Shown piece by piece: positions 13,545 through 26,014 of a stretch of DNA of 64,000 nucleotides. The notes beneath the pieces are model-generated. The model was not told the origin of the DNA and made no database searches. It worked only from the letters and a program-made list of their open reading frames with translations. The stretch lies in assembly GCA_013396655.1 (NCBI GenBank), contig WBMV01004981.1, positions 1,997,015 to 2,061,014 of the forward strand. The letters run 5' to 3'. The translations under genes and the position numbers were made by a program. Origin of the DNA: Campylorhamphus procurvoides. Taxonomy: Eukaryota; Chordata; Aves; Passeriformes; Dendrocolaptidae. Position 1 is the first letter of the stretch. Every line of letters starts with the position of its first letter.

Positions 13545-14699
13545 AGTGCTTGCAGAATAGGGTGGTCTATCTGTGTTTAGCGTAGAGCTTCTGTGAAGAT
13601 GGTGACTGCAGTTTGCCATGACCTCACAGGAGTCTTGAGGAACAGAATACATGGAATCTTCAGAGGATGAAGCTGCTCACATATTCTCTGGACCTGGCTT
13701 GATCAAGGTCAGAAGGAATGTTTCCAAGGTCTATAGTCAAGCCATCTGGAGGAAGTGGTTAAAGCAGTGTCCATGGATGTGGAAGATATTGCCCGCTAGA
13801 GAGATCCATTCCAAAATATGAAGGTTCTGGCATTTGGTACAGCAGAGAAAGACTGGAGCTTTACAGAAAAGAAAAATAATTCTAACACTCACTACCTGAG
13901 TTTGCCCACAGAGAACAATATTCCATAGATGAGTACTGATGAAATAGTACTACATTGCTTTAGCTGTAGTGTGTGTTGTTGCAGTACTGGTTTTGTCATC
14001 TAGATAGCAGTTTCTTTGAGTGTGGCAGACTGGCAAAGTCAAGAGGCTGAGGAGAGCTAGGCTTGTGTGGCAAAGCTAATGGCTGGCTTTCAGACTGCAT
14101 GAGCAATACCTTAAAACGTGCTATCTGCCATTGCACCTTTAGTGGTAATAAATGGTCCAACACACAGAGAGATGTTTTTCCAAGCTGGTATTTGCTTTTT
14201 ACTAGCTTCTGCAATCCTTTTGGCTGATATTTGTCATAGCAATGTCTTCAGTCTGTTTTGAGATTTGTTTAAAAAGTTATCTATCGATTGGGATGAAATT
14301 CATATATGTTATCTCTCTCTTTTGACCTGGCTGTTTCTCATATCAACAGATTTCTATTTTCATGAAGAAAGAGTTTAGATTTTAAGATCTAGGATAAAAA
14401 TAGAATAGTGCAGGTAGTATCAGCCTTTGAAAAAAAACAAAAAACAAACCCCACTGTGCATGGCATCTACATGGATGCAATTCTTGTCTCCTACCCTCTG
14501 GAAGGGTGTAGTAGCATTATGTAAAGGATGGAACAGATTCTGCAGATTAAATTGCATTCTTCAGCTTGAAAAGGAGCAGTTGTAGGAGGCTTTTGATAAT
14601 ATTAGGAATGATCAAGAGAGGAGAAGAAAGTAGAAGTGAAAAACATCATGCTCTTGTATGAGTCCAAGTGATCTTGCATCATAGTGAAGAAGCAATTTC
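13545..14699. other. Non-coding stretch, no gene seen
   Basis: No exon or named repeat recognised. A short A/C-rich run (14,428-14,452) is present. Small ORFs here are under 75 codons. Confidence 0.5.
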
Positions 14700-15180
14700 A
14701 GTATGAAGAGACTTTAAAGAATTTTTCAGTTTAGAAAAGGAATGGCTGAGGAGAATTAAGAGTGAAGTATAGAAACTCATGAATATCATGGAGAAGGTGA
14801 AAAAGGAATAATTATTTGGTTTTTCTCATGGTACAAAAGTAAGGCCGTATCCAGTGAAAAATGATCAAGCTGTAGCTTTAAGACAAATGAAAGGAAGTAG
14901 TTCTTCATGATGTGCATAATTAAAATGCAGGGTTCATTCCTGCTGAGTGTTGTGGAGGCTTAAAGTCTGAATGGGTTCAAAAGCCATTAGTCAAATTCAT
15001 GATGGTTACTTCCATCTGGGGCTGTTAAGCACGATCATGGGAACTGGGAATTCCTAAACCACAATTTATGGGAAGATGAAAGGTTGCTGGAGGGTTGGGC
15101 AGTAGGAAAGCATTACTCTGTGAAGCAGGATGGCATATTCTTTTTCTAAGCATCCAGTGCCAGGGATGGAAGTAGTAGGG
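14700..15180 (+). mobile_element. Ancient CR1-like LINE 3' fragment
   Basis: Word order follows old amniote CR1 3' ends. GAATATCATGGAGAAGGTGAAAAAGGAATAATTATTT is followed by TTTAAGACAAATGAAAGGAAGTAGTTCTTCATGATGTGCATAATTAAA. After that come TGTTGTGGAGGCTTAAAGTCTGAATGGGTTCAAAAG, CAAATTCATGATGG and a final AAGCATCCAGTGCCAGGGATGG block. Divergence is high and no frame is intact. It is much older than the 9.4 and 13.2 kb copies and lies right beside a separate antisense CR1 piece. Confidence 0.7.
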
Positions 15181-15233
15181 AAGGAGTGATGGCTCCCTCC
15201 TATTTGCACCTTCCCCTTATTTATATTAATTGA

Positions 15234-15405
15234 TGAGATCCCTCTCTTCTCCAGAGCTGAATGGTCCCAGCTTTCTCAGCCTCTCACCAGAGAAGAACTG
15301 TGCCAGGCCCTTCGTCTTTGCTGCTCTCTCTCCAGTACTGGACCCAGTACGACAGGTGTGGCTGGACCAGTCTGAGTGGATGGAGTTCATATTGTGTTTT
15401 GAGGG
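15234..15405 (-). mobile_element. Internal CR1 LINE fragment (antisense)
   Basis: GATCCCTCTCTTCTCCAGAGCTGAATGGTCCCAGCTTTCTCAGCCTCTC resembles the antisense form of an internal CR1 3'-region block. CAGTACTGGACCCAGTACGACAGGTGTGGCTGGACCAGTCTGAGTGGA matches the next part. The terminal octamer end is missing, so this piece was truncated at both ends. The 71-codon plus-strand frame at 15,230-15,445 derives from it. Confidence 0.8.
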
Positions 15406-15511
15406 CTTGGATTGTAGCAGAGCTCAAGGTGGGTTAAGCAGCTAGCTTTCAAAATACATCTGACCATGTCTGGGTAGCAGTCAAGGAACATATCAGCAAA
15501 CCAGACCTACT

Positions 15512-15592
15512 GTGTGGTTTTTTTGGTTGGTTGTTTTGGGTTTTTTGTTTGCTTTTTTTGGTTTTGTTTTGGTTTGTTTTTTTCTTTCTTTA
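15512..15592. repeat. T/G-rich low-complexity tract
   Basis: The plus strand is almost entirely T and G for about 80 bases (runs of 3-7 T separated by 1-3 G). It could be an expanded A-rich tail of an antisense retroelement or simple low-complexity DNA. No flanking element is recognised. Confidence 0.85.
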
Positions 15593-18500
15593 CCTGATTG
15601 CATTTCTTTGGTTGAGCCTTTAGAAGAATGAATGCTTGTGCATTGAGTGTTAGGTGTTGCCTGAAACTCTTAGACAATCAGAATTTACTTAATATTCTGA
15701 AGCTGTTTCAGGAGCATCTGTATGCTCGTTTGTAATCTATAGTACATGCTAAAGTTCTTTGTTTAACAATTTTACTGTACAAAATTATCTACATGTTTAG
15801 AGACATCAAACAAGTTACTAGCAGGATGAGAGTGGAAAACAAAAGCAAAATTTTTCAGGTGAAAGGTTAAACTGGGTTCTAATTGCCTTTCTTTTCCAAA
15901 ATAAGAATTTGAGAAATCTAGACAGTGCTGTGTTTCTTCCTGTAATAGGAACATAGGCGTTTGCATATATACGGTATGATGGTGTAAGGTATTTATGTGA
16001 TGTTGCAATAGATGAATCAGTGTGCTGGATTCACTTTGCCACCTTCAAATAGAAAATATATGGTGCAGAGAGGAATATTTAATTTAAATATGTTTGAGAA
16101 ATGAATTCCTTGACTTGTACTTGTTTTTAGTTCTTAATGTATCTAAAAGGATTCTTGACATTTTGAAACGCTGCAAAAGTCTGCCATTTGCATAATGCTT
16201 TTCATTATTGAGGGTGGCTCATGGGCATTTTTACATGTGTTTTTTGTGTTTTTACATTGTTTATCAAGTGACGAAAAATGCATAATATTTCTGGGTAAGA
16301 GAAGGGGGAAAAAAAGCTATGATTCACATTTGAGAACTTTAAAGCCATCAGAAATTTGAGTTTATGATTGTCTACTAGAGAGAGAATGTGTATGTTGTTT
16401 TACATTGCATTTTTATTATAAGTTTTTAGTGTTTTTTTATACAATGAGAACAAAAAAGCAAATTGCCATATGAAATTGCAAGCAGAAAACAATCATAGTA
16501 ACTACTTAACACTTGGCTGTGGTTTTCCTGTAACATATAGTGTAGGATTCCTGACTAATGCTGGTTTTGTAGCCTCTTGAAATTTGGAAGTTAAATACAA
16601 AGATACCACTGAACTAACCTGATAACTTCAACAAAGTCCATGAGTTTTCTAAAGCCTGTATTTTCTGTCTTTAAAAAAAAAAGTCTCACAAGTTACTGTA
16701 AATATAAATACAGTTCAAGCAAGGAGACTTGGCTACCTTTTTGCTTGTACTGAAAAATTAAAAATTAATTGGTGGCATCCATGGCATGCTTTCTCTCCTT
16801 TCCTGCAAGCTCCCCTGGATCCTTATCTCTCTGATGGGAGTTTTGGGGCTGCTCATGCTGTGGATGTCCTATTCTTTTGCTTACTGCTTGCAGAATGGTA
16901 AATCGTATAGAATTAAGATGTAGCTAATAATATGTGTGTAAGTTTTAGCATGACAACTCTCAAATTAATATGCAAGAAACAGTTGGGATTTTGTTCCAAG
17001 CAATCAACTAGAATAAGTCAGGAGAAAAAAGGAAATCTATATATATGATATTACTTCTACTGTTCCTTGTCTTGCACCATTTTTTTTGTCCAGGTTTTCA
17101 AGGAAAAAGAATCTTCTGAGCTTTTGTAAAACCATGAGACATGGTTTTACATGAGATATGATTTATGAGACATGATTGTCATTACCTTTTGTAATATAAA
17201 ATCTAAGAGTTATGAAATGTCAGCAGGTGACAGGTTCAACATAAACATATTAAGATAGCTTGTTGCATGAATTAGAGAAATGGTGAAACTTTTTGCCGGA
17301 GGATGCTTCTGTATGCTCAAAGTTTTCATGTGTTGAAAAAAACAAGTTGATAGAAGAAAAAACTCACTGTATCAGGAAATCCTGGAACTGAAATCTCCAC
17401 TGTGCTAACGAAAAAGCATTACAAGCTTGGCCTATTTTTATGGTCTTTTGGTCTCCCTTACTGGATACTGTCAGAAACAGAAAAGCAGGTTAAAAACCTT
17501 TGGTCTTACACAGCATCTTTCTTTGGCTGAGGAATAGCTGCATTAGATTTCAATGGGGAAAGGATTAGCCAGCATTATGGCTAATAATTTATTTTCTTGG
17601 ATTTTTCATATTGATTTACTGATGTATTTTTCCATACCAGACAGTTGCACATGGAACATTCTCAGTCTAGAGTCCTTGGTTCTACCTCACATACTGGCTT
17701 TAAAGTTTCATCATCACTATTTGAGCTTCCTTTTACTTATTTCAAATAGAGAGTTTAAAGGGAAAAGTAAAATTTCACCTTATTCTAAGAATATCTGATT
17801 TCTTCTTCTCTACTTTTATCCATTTCTTTATGATGTTTGGGTCTGCTGGGTTACTCTAAAAATATTTCCCTTTCTTGAATGCAAGTAGTTCATGAACTCT
17901 CCTCCCCAGGGCTCAGTAGCATCTTCCTATATTGAGTAAAGGGTTCTTTTTCACTCCTAGTTATCCTGCTAAGCTTGCAATAAAGGTTGCCTTCTCCTCC
18001 ATACAGCCATTGGACTTTAATCATAACCTAATTTAAGTTGATTCTCTTCTTCTCTTTAAAGAGCTAAGAGCTCAGTTCAAGCAAAGCTGATATATGTGAT
18101 GTGGGGCTTGTCAGAAATTTTAGTGTTAAGAGTGTAGTTGTGTCATCCTGATCTTTGCCAAATTTCCATCAAGCCCCAAATCCATAAGCACTTTTAGCTA
18201 ATGTAGCTCCAATTAAATTTCCTTGGTGCCTGAAAGTCTGCTTGTGCACATTTGTAGCAGTGCAAGCAGTCTTAGCAGAGATGTCTGCACATCGTACATG
18301 AATTTTGAATATTTTTGAGCATCCCACTCTCTGAAGAACCTTTGAAGTGGGTATAGATCACCCTGTGTACACATGATGGAGTGAATGATGTACAGAATAC
18401 CTTCTTCATGACTTCCTTAAACACTGCCTTAAGTGTCTCAACACAGTAGTCGCACTCAGAAGTATAATGTTTAGGATTTGTAAAATGAAAGGGAGCATTG

Positions 18501-19924
18501 CATATTCACATTTCCTGGTCCAGATCATTCATATTCTTCCCTGATAAGGTAGCCATTGACCTACCCCTCTGGTTTTTAAGTCTGGCATACCTTGCTGCCT
18601 TAGGAGCAGAGGGTACCTCATTTTCTCCCCTGTGCCTGTATATATCTTAGCGGTTTCTGTGGCTTGTATGTGTATGTGTTTTGGAGATAAAATGCTGTTG
18701 GTCCTCTATTAAAGTACCTTTGACATGCAAGGTAGAGGAAGTCACATCTCTCTGTGTCTGCATTAGCATCACATCATCAGCTCCTGGGGGGCTCTGTCTA
18801 ATCTTATGCCAAGTTTCTGATCCTGGATTTACGTATAAAGTAAGCATTACACCAAGAAGAGAACCAAGTTTCCAACATGTTTTTCTCTAAGATCTGTACC
18901 TTTGGTATTATCCTGAAATTACTGCAATGTACACTCTTGGTCTAAGAAACTCAGTATGTATTGATTGCTCTGTTCACCCCATTGAGTAAAAGAACTGTTG
19001 CATTACTTTAGTTAGCTTAGATTAATTCCTAACCAAATCATAGTATTAAATGATCATTAGGCCTGGTATTAACCATAAGTACTGTTTTAGGTTAATTTCT
19101 TTCTAATCACTGCTTTTCTTTGCTATTACTTCGCTATGGGCCTGCCTTGAAGCTTATTGAATGTTGATGTGGAACAGTAGTCACTAAGACTGAATGCAGA
19201 GGAACTTTGTCTTCTGATATCTAACCTTCCCTTTGCCCTGTTTATCTTACCTGATAAATGGTAAACATCTCACACAGGCCTTATGCAATTTCATGATGCT
19301 CAATCTGCTTTCTTAAAGAACATTTCCACATTTTACCATTTCTGTCTTACAGCTGAAATAGCTTTTAAAGCACCATCTAACTTGAGCAATTGCTTTTTAT
19401 TCAAAACCCCTTTTCTTTTTATAAAGTTGGTGATGTTCCTTGAAGGAGCTGCTGGACTTCAGGAACCACACATTATTCAAATGCTTGGTGAGAAGCAGCA
19501 GGTCTGTGGGGCATTGAAGTATTAGGAAAAAAAAGGCGAAATTACAGTGCTTCTTCTTCCAAGCTACTGTGCTCTATCACTCATTCTGATAAGTGTTGTC
19601 TGTGTACCCTTCCAGGTTCTGAGATAACACAACAGAAATGCGTTGGGTTTACAGGTAAATTTATCCACTTTTACATATATTTATATATATATTTAATTTA
19701 GCTAATAATACGAAAACAGCTTCTCAGCAAGGAGCACATAAGCCAAAATCGTTTGCAAATCATTTGCAAGTTACTGTGTTTGCAACTAAACAATTCAATT
19801 ATGAGAGTTACTAAATAATCAATATCTTTGCCAAGACAAGTGGTAGTTCTAATAAATAACTCATGTGCATGAAGTAATTTATTCACACATTTGCCATACA
19901 GTTGCTTTCAAACACTGTACATCA

Positions 19925-19985
19925 TTTTACCTTATTATTTAGCATTATTTACCTTATTGTTTAGCTGAACGCTGTTTTACCTTAC
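19925..19985. repeat. Degenerate 22-bp tandem repeat
   Basis: TTTTACCTTATTATTTAGC at 19,925 recurs as ATTTACCTTATTGTTTAGC at 19,947, with a partial third copy GTTTTACCTTAC at 19,974. It is a short degenerate tandem array in AT-rich DNA with no evident function. Confidence 0.75.
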
Positions 19986-20620
19986 TCTTGTTCTACCATA
20001 ATGCTTATTTCTAATACAATGACTTGTTACTCCAAATTCTGATAAATTTGGAGGCAACTTGTAAAACAGTTCATGTTTCATATGGACAAAATAGATCTAA
20101 AAAGGAAAAAAAAAAACTTGTGATAAGGCATTTCAATTAATAAATTTTCTTTTAGAAATTCAAGGTAAACTTTTTGATTCTTCTTTTGGTTATTAACTAT
20201 TTCTGCCTCTTACTTTAATTTGAATTTCAGGAGTTTTTTGCTTTTTGATTTCTTATGAATTCTAGGCACAGGGAAAACTGTTTCCCTCCTTGATATAAAT
20301 ACAGAGAGTGAGGACATGTGATGAGGCCACACACTTCATGTCCTGCAAACTTCAGATCTGGGGAAGGGAGGTCTGTGATGGGATCACGGATGAAACAGGT
20401 GAAATCAGTAAATATACTTTTGAAGTGTGTTGAGGCGGGATCTCTTGGGTCAAAACATCCCTGTGGTTATTAGACAAATCTATAACCATTATTATCTCTG
20501 TAGATTAGAGTGATTTTCCTATAGTTCTACAATGTAGCTAGGTTTTCCTAGATATCGAGGTTATTACAAAACTTACATCTCAGAGTAATTTGGCTATATG
20601 CAATTTATCTAATATGTCCT

Positions 20621-20669
20621 GAGTTCTTCAAGATGACGTCTGTTTATGCCTTGAGTTCTTCATGATGAC
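20621..20669. repeat. Short direct repeat, period 32
   Basis: GAGTTCTTCAAGATGAC at 20,621-20,637 recurs as GAGTTCTTCATGATGAC at 20,653-20,669 with one mismatch. It is probably a local tandem duplication whose spacer has diverged. Confidence 0.75.
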
Positions 20670-21464
20670 ATTGCATAAATATGAAAGAAATCATGTAAAA
20701 ATTTAAATCGCATAAAAATACTCATTGAACCAGTAAATAAAAATATAGTTTCAATGAAGCCTTTTATATACACTTGAGGACCTGCTTGGGTGATAACATT
20801 ATTCAAACCCATGAGGCAAGGAGGAAACTGTGTCTCTGAGAGCTGTCTTAGACACTCATTCTTGTGTACTGTGGTGGACAGTTTAAGGGAATTGCTTCTT
20901 AATTACAGAGTTGTCCTTGATAACAGTGAGAAAAAATTGGTTTGGACAGTATCGATTCCAAGCACTTCTGTTCCTCTTTCGGGACATTCCCAGCCAGGAG
21001 AACATTCACTGACGGTCAGATAAAACAGCTTAAGTTCACCCCATGCTTAATTTAATCAATAGAAGCCAATTTACATTGCAGAATGTTGGCCATGTTAATT
21101 TAGCTGTGGAAGTACCATCATCATCATGTGCCTCTGAGACAGAATAGAAAACAAGTTTTGGTTAAATATGTACAAGGCTATCCAAGTCTCTTGAATTTAT
21201 CACAGGTTTTGTTTTTTTTTAAAGACTATAGTTTTTTTCATAATGTTTTTAATTTTGGAATGTTTTATCTATCTTTCTTTGCCTGCATATAGTGATTCTC
21301 TCTTTGTAAACATTTTGTTTGAAACACATTTGTTTTTAGCAAGAGCTTTTCATCATCCCTCATGTATACTGGGGAGAACTGAAGACAGTCATTGTGGGCT
21401 AACACTGGCTTTGTGTTTAGAAGACCTTTGATGGAAAATTTCACCTTCACGATATTTACCAACA

Positions 21465-21610
21465 CTGCTCACAGAGTCTGTGAGATAAAAGAGTAATAGT
21501 GAAATTTCTTAGAGAGAAATTGGGACAAAGTGAGATTAATTGCTTTGCCTAGAGCCACTGTTCAGCTCAGTCATGTGGTCCAAAAGCAATGCTCCGCAAT
21601 GGATAGGACT
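21465..21610 (+). repeat. Possible MIR/core-SINE-like remnant
   Basis: The run CAAAGTGAGATTAATTGCTTTGCCTAGAGCCACTGTTCAGCTCAGTCATG resembles, with many changes, the MIR block in which GAGGTTAAGTGACTTGCCCAAGGTCACACAGC is followed by a short spacer. The likeness is from memory and may be fortuitous. Confidence 0.3.
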
Positions 21611-22342
21611 CAAGTGCTTTGCATAGGGAGTCTGTCGGTGTAATTATAAAAGGTCATCTGTATGATGTATTTTCTCATTATTATTAACATTCAGAATAAA
21701 CAATAATGCAGCATAGATTGTTTCTTTCTAAACAAACACCTCAACTACCAGTGGGTTAAGATTCCCACACAGACATGTCTGATGTCCTATCTACAGTGTC
21801 AAATTTTGTCTTTTGCATTTCTTTATTGCCTCTGGGCATTTTCTCAGCTATGAACGTTTGACTTGCTATAGTAACAACACAGTATAGAAAGCAAAACATC
21901 TTGAAATTGTGTTTTGGGGACTTGAATTTCCCCAATCGTATTAATTTTACTTTTGTGTATGCTGTGGCAGCAAGTCCATTAGCAAAACAAACGGGCTAGA
22001 GTGAGAGCTGGTGAAATGAATACAGAATATAGGTAGAAGCAGGTAAGATGGCAGCACAGGCTGTGCCTTAAGAGTGCTTGAGCAAGGCTCTGTTATTGCC
22101 TGGGAAAACCAAGGAGCTAATAATAATCCCAACTATAAGCATAATAGAATTTTCTTTGAAAAGCATGGCAGAAAAAGGTCTGTGGCTAGGTGGGGAGTAT
22201 TGCAAGCTGTGGAACATAAGTAGTACTTGATTTCAGCAGTATTGCTGTAGTGACCGGTGGAGCTCCAAGTGATGTGGATCAATGTCAAGAATCAAATGAA
22301 GGTTGACTTGGCTGCAGAGCAGATCACATCATCCATGTCAGA

Positions 22343-22390
22343 ATGTGGCACATGCTGCCATTCAGGATGTGGCACATGCTGGCATTCATG
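22343..22390. repeat. 24-bp tandem duplication
   Basis: ATGTGGCACATGCTGCCATTCAGG is followed at once by ATGTGGCACATGCTGGCATTCATG, two copies of period 24 with two mismatches. It falls inside a 121-codon plus-strand open frame (22,257-22,622). That frame has no start context, domain or splice support and is not called as a gene. Confidence 0.9.
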
Positions 22391-24390
22391 GGACTTCCTT
22401 CATAACTATTTCCAGCATCTGATGGGATCAGGAAAGATATACAGACCGCAACCGGCTTGGTTGTTTTATAGGCTTGTGTCTATAAAAGAGAATGGTAGAA
22501 TAAAATTGGTTTTAAAAAGAAGGGGAAGTAAAATACTCCATCAGTTATGGTCTTCTTCTACATCTGTTTTTCTAGCTACATACAGGATTTGTAGACCAAC
22601 GGGCAATAGAGTTGATAAATAATTTTGAAATTCATACAATGAAATATGTCTTGCATGTCAGTAATGGTTGTTAAAGAAGTAATAATTGAGTAGTGTCATA
22701 TTTTGCCACTTTTTTACCATTTAATTTCACAATGTGTATGAAATGAAAATGAACCAATTTATTTCCATTTCAGCTTTTCTTTTTAACTATGAAAATTAAA
22801 TGAATACTCCTTTCTGGCTGTGGTTGACAAATACAGTGTTGCATCTGAGTTATGCTACATCTAGTAGCATAACATTTAATAATAGCTAAACCTCAGTATT
22901 ACAGAAAAGTGATAGAATTTAAATAATTTGAATTTAAATTTCCTTTCTCTGCACAAAGGACTTGCTTCCCCAATTACAAGGTGAATGAATGAAAGAAAAA
23001 TATTATATTTAAAATGTTCTTTATGTATAATTTTTGTAATGAAGTTTGGCATTGCAAACATAAATAAGTATTAACCAGAAATTTGGATTTTGAATGGCGC
23101 TGTTATGCCTTAATTTGTGGAAAGTTTCTGCATTTCTTTTCTGTTGCTCTTAGCACTTTTTTCCTGTTATAATTCTGCCTTTTGAAAAAAATAAACAAAG
23201 CTACACTTCCATTTGAAGTACTTATGTACTAACATTTTGATTCTTGATAGATTGGGGTTTTTTAACCTGGTAGTATATGCAGTATCTGTCTAGGATCTCA
23301 AGGGATATTTTCTGGTACTCTGTGTTTTAGTCAAAAGTTAATGTCCTTGTTTCAGGATCTCAGGTATTGTTAAAACATTGAATATTCTGTGCTTGGAGAA
23401 GCACAGATTTGAAAACCTGGATATTCCATTTGTGGTAACATTAAGCTGTGGTTCCTGAAAACATTTTTCTGCAGTGGGGAGTGTGTAACTGTCCTCCATT
23501 TCTCACTCTCTGAATGTATGTATGTATATTGTCGTATGTAAAAGCAAAATCACAATTTTGCATTTGTTCTAAGTAACTTCTCGTAGGCAGGTATTAGGGA
23601 TTCACATTTAGACAGTTGCCTTTTTTATTTAAAATGTTATTTCCAGTTTTTCTCTCCATCCTCTTTTTCTGTGTTCTCTAGGAGGAAAACAGAAATTCTA
23701 GATGATGGAAAAGCAACAGTGCCTTCTATTCTGTCTTAAAAATAAAACCCAAACCAATACACCGAAGAAAGGAATAAATATTCTTCTCAGAAAATTGTTT
23801 ACATAAAATACCACAGTCAGGAAGTGATAAAGAGTAACTGTTTTTTTTAGCAGCTGGAGGACATCGGAATATAGTCTTCAATTCCCTCACGTGTTTTGTA
23901 ATGCAGATTCCCTTTAAAGTAGCCTTGCCAATGTACCTTAAATATATTTTAGAATTATTTTACCATGAAATTAGTTTTTCTCCATCATTGGCTTAGTTGA
24001 ATCCTTCTTTTTGATCAATGCTGGGACATTAGAAGTGAAGTCGTGGCCGCACATACTGTTTTAGTAGGTTTCTATCAGAGAGTGTTCTGCAGCAGACCAT
24101 ACGCATTGAGAGTAAAAGTTATTAGCGTAGCCTGGCTGCTCCTCCAGCAATCACCATGAGTCTTACTTAATTCCCACACTCTATACTGCTGCCACCAGGT
24201 TGTATTTATATAATTATTAACTGGAGGAAAAGCAGAGAAGGGAATTTTTGTCTCGGGAAGTGCAGAATGGCAAGAAGCTCTTCAGGTTGTCCTTTTGCCC
24301 TGCTAGTCATTGCTCAGCCTGATTTAAACTCCTGTCTCCAGATTTCCTCTCTAGGAATCAACTTGCAAAATATTGCCTGTCTTTTAACCT

Positions 24391-24447
24391 TATTTTGCTT
24401 GTTTGTTTATTTTTTGTTTTGTTTGGGGTTTTTTGTTTGTTTTTTTG
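24391..24447. repeat. T/G-rich low-complexity tract
   Basis: Mostly T runs broken by G over about 57 bases on the plus strand, similar in kind to the tracts at 15.5 and 49.1 kb. The 64-codon frame 24,267-24,461 runs through it and is not considered coding. Confidence 0.8.
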
Positions 24448-25521
24448 AGGAGGAGGGTTAAACGAAAGAAGAAATAAATTGGTCTGGGTAGACAATTTTG
24501 GCTTACTAATGTTTCACTATCATTGTCCCATTAACGGCTATTTTCCCTATTCACAGGCAGGTAGTTTATTTTCTTGACTTTTTTATTTTTAAAGTGTTAC
24601 CTGATAATAGCAGTGAGGGAAATTTTTTTCTTGTTTTTGATTTACACAGCTTGTTAAGGAACAACTATACTTAAATCAAGGTGCACTTTAATATTTTTAC
24701 GAGGTCACTTTGAAGCAGTTGACCCTTGTATCAGGGAAAACTGTTTTTCCTAGATCTTCATGGTATTCACTTCCCATTTTGTCTGTGGATATCCCACTTT
24801 TAGGTGAAATGCTTTTTTCTTTTTCCTTGTTTTTTCTGTTTAAACAATAGTTTATTGCCTATTGTGAGCAAGAGGTTACACAAATCCATAAAAGATGTGG
24901 TAGCTGGATTTCAGGGCATGGAGGGCAGTGTTGCAATTTTTGTAACTAGGCTCCCTCTGAAGTGGAGCACAAGTGACCTTCTGAAGTAAGAGTGTATATC
25001 TATTGCTGCCCTAATCTAGGTTTTGTGAGAACCAGGAATTCCAAGCATAGAAAGAACATGGAAGATTTCTTAAAAGGTAGTCCACAGCAGAATCCGATCT
25101 ATGCATCTAGGAGTCCAATCTGTTTTATTCTCATATAGCCAACATTGCCTGTGTGAGTACAGTCACTGAATATCCATGAGGGCTGTTTTCCATGACTAGT
25201 GTTTGAAGATCAGGAAAAATAAGCTTATATTTTTTATGATGTTATGTTTCATTGTATCTGTTGTAGTCACTAACATCTGGGCAGCACATACAGAAATTGC
25301 CACGGATCTGGGAACGTATTTTGCTCTGCTTGTCAACACTTCCATCTACCACTGTAGGCAGAGACACTAAACAAATTCAGCATCCATTAACAGCCTTGGT
25401 TCAGACATGCCTCAAAATTAGTTTGGTTTAAATGTTTGCAACTGAGCATCTCCAGACACCAAATCAGTACTTAATACCTAGGTTAGAGGCCTTCCCAGAT
25501 CTTCGTTCATGAAGCCTAGCC

Positions 25522-25537
25522 ATGATGATGATGATGA
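25522..25537. repeat. (ATG)n microsatellite
   Basis: Five consecutive ATG units form a short trinucleotide microsatellite. Confidence 0.9.
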
Positions 25538-25974
25538 CTGTGCTGTATGAAGAAAGCAAAACTGGTTAGAAAGTGATGCTGATTTGCCTTTTCATATCTA
25601 TTCTTGGCATAGGAACACAAATTGACATAAAAATAGGATAAACATTGTAATCTCTACTTATGAATAAAAATTCTGTTAGTGACAAACACATCCTAGCGTC
25701 AGCTATCTAGTTTTCACCTGCACTTCAGATGTCTTAGTTCACCAGGATCTACTTGGTACCATTGCCTGTGTTGTGAGTACAGGCATTTCGTTTTATATCA
25801 TATTGTATGTATTATGACATATATTACATTCATTTTATATGCAGACTTTTTGGTTACAGCCAGAGACCCTCACAGGGTGTGCCTGCCCACACAGGCCCTC
25901 TCTAGGGTCTTGCTTCCTTTTTGTTGCCTCAAAAGCTGGACCACATGCAGCAAACTAGACCTGTTTTGTACCCT

Positions 25975-26014
25975 GGGGTGTTACCTAGCACATGGGGGTG
26001 TTACCTAGCACATG
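25975..26014. repeat. Exact 20-bp tandem duplication
   Basis: The 20-mer GGGGTGTTACCTAGCACATG occurs twice head to tail with no mismatch. Exact identity in a region of old, decayed repeats suggests a recent event, possibly polymorphic in the species, or an assembly artefact. Confidence 0.95.
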
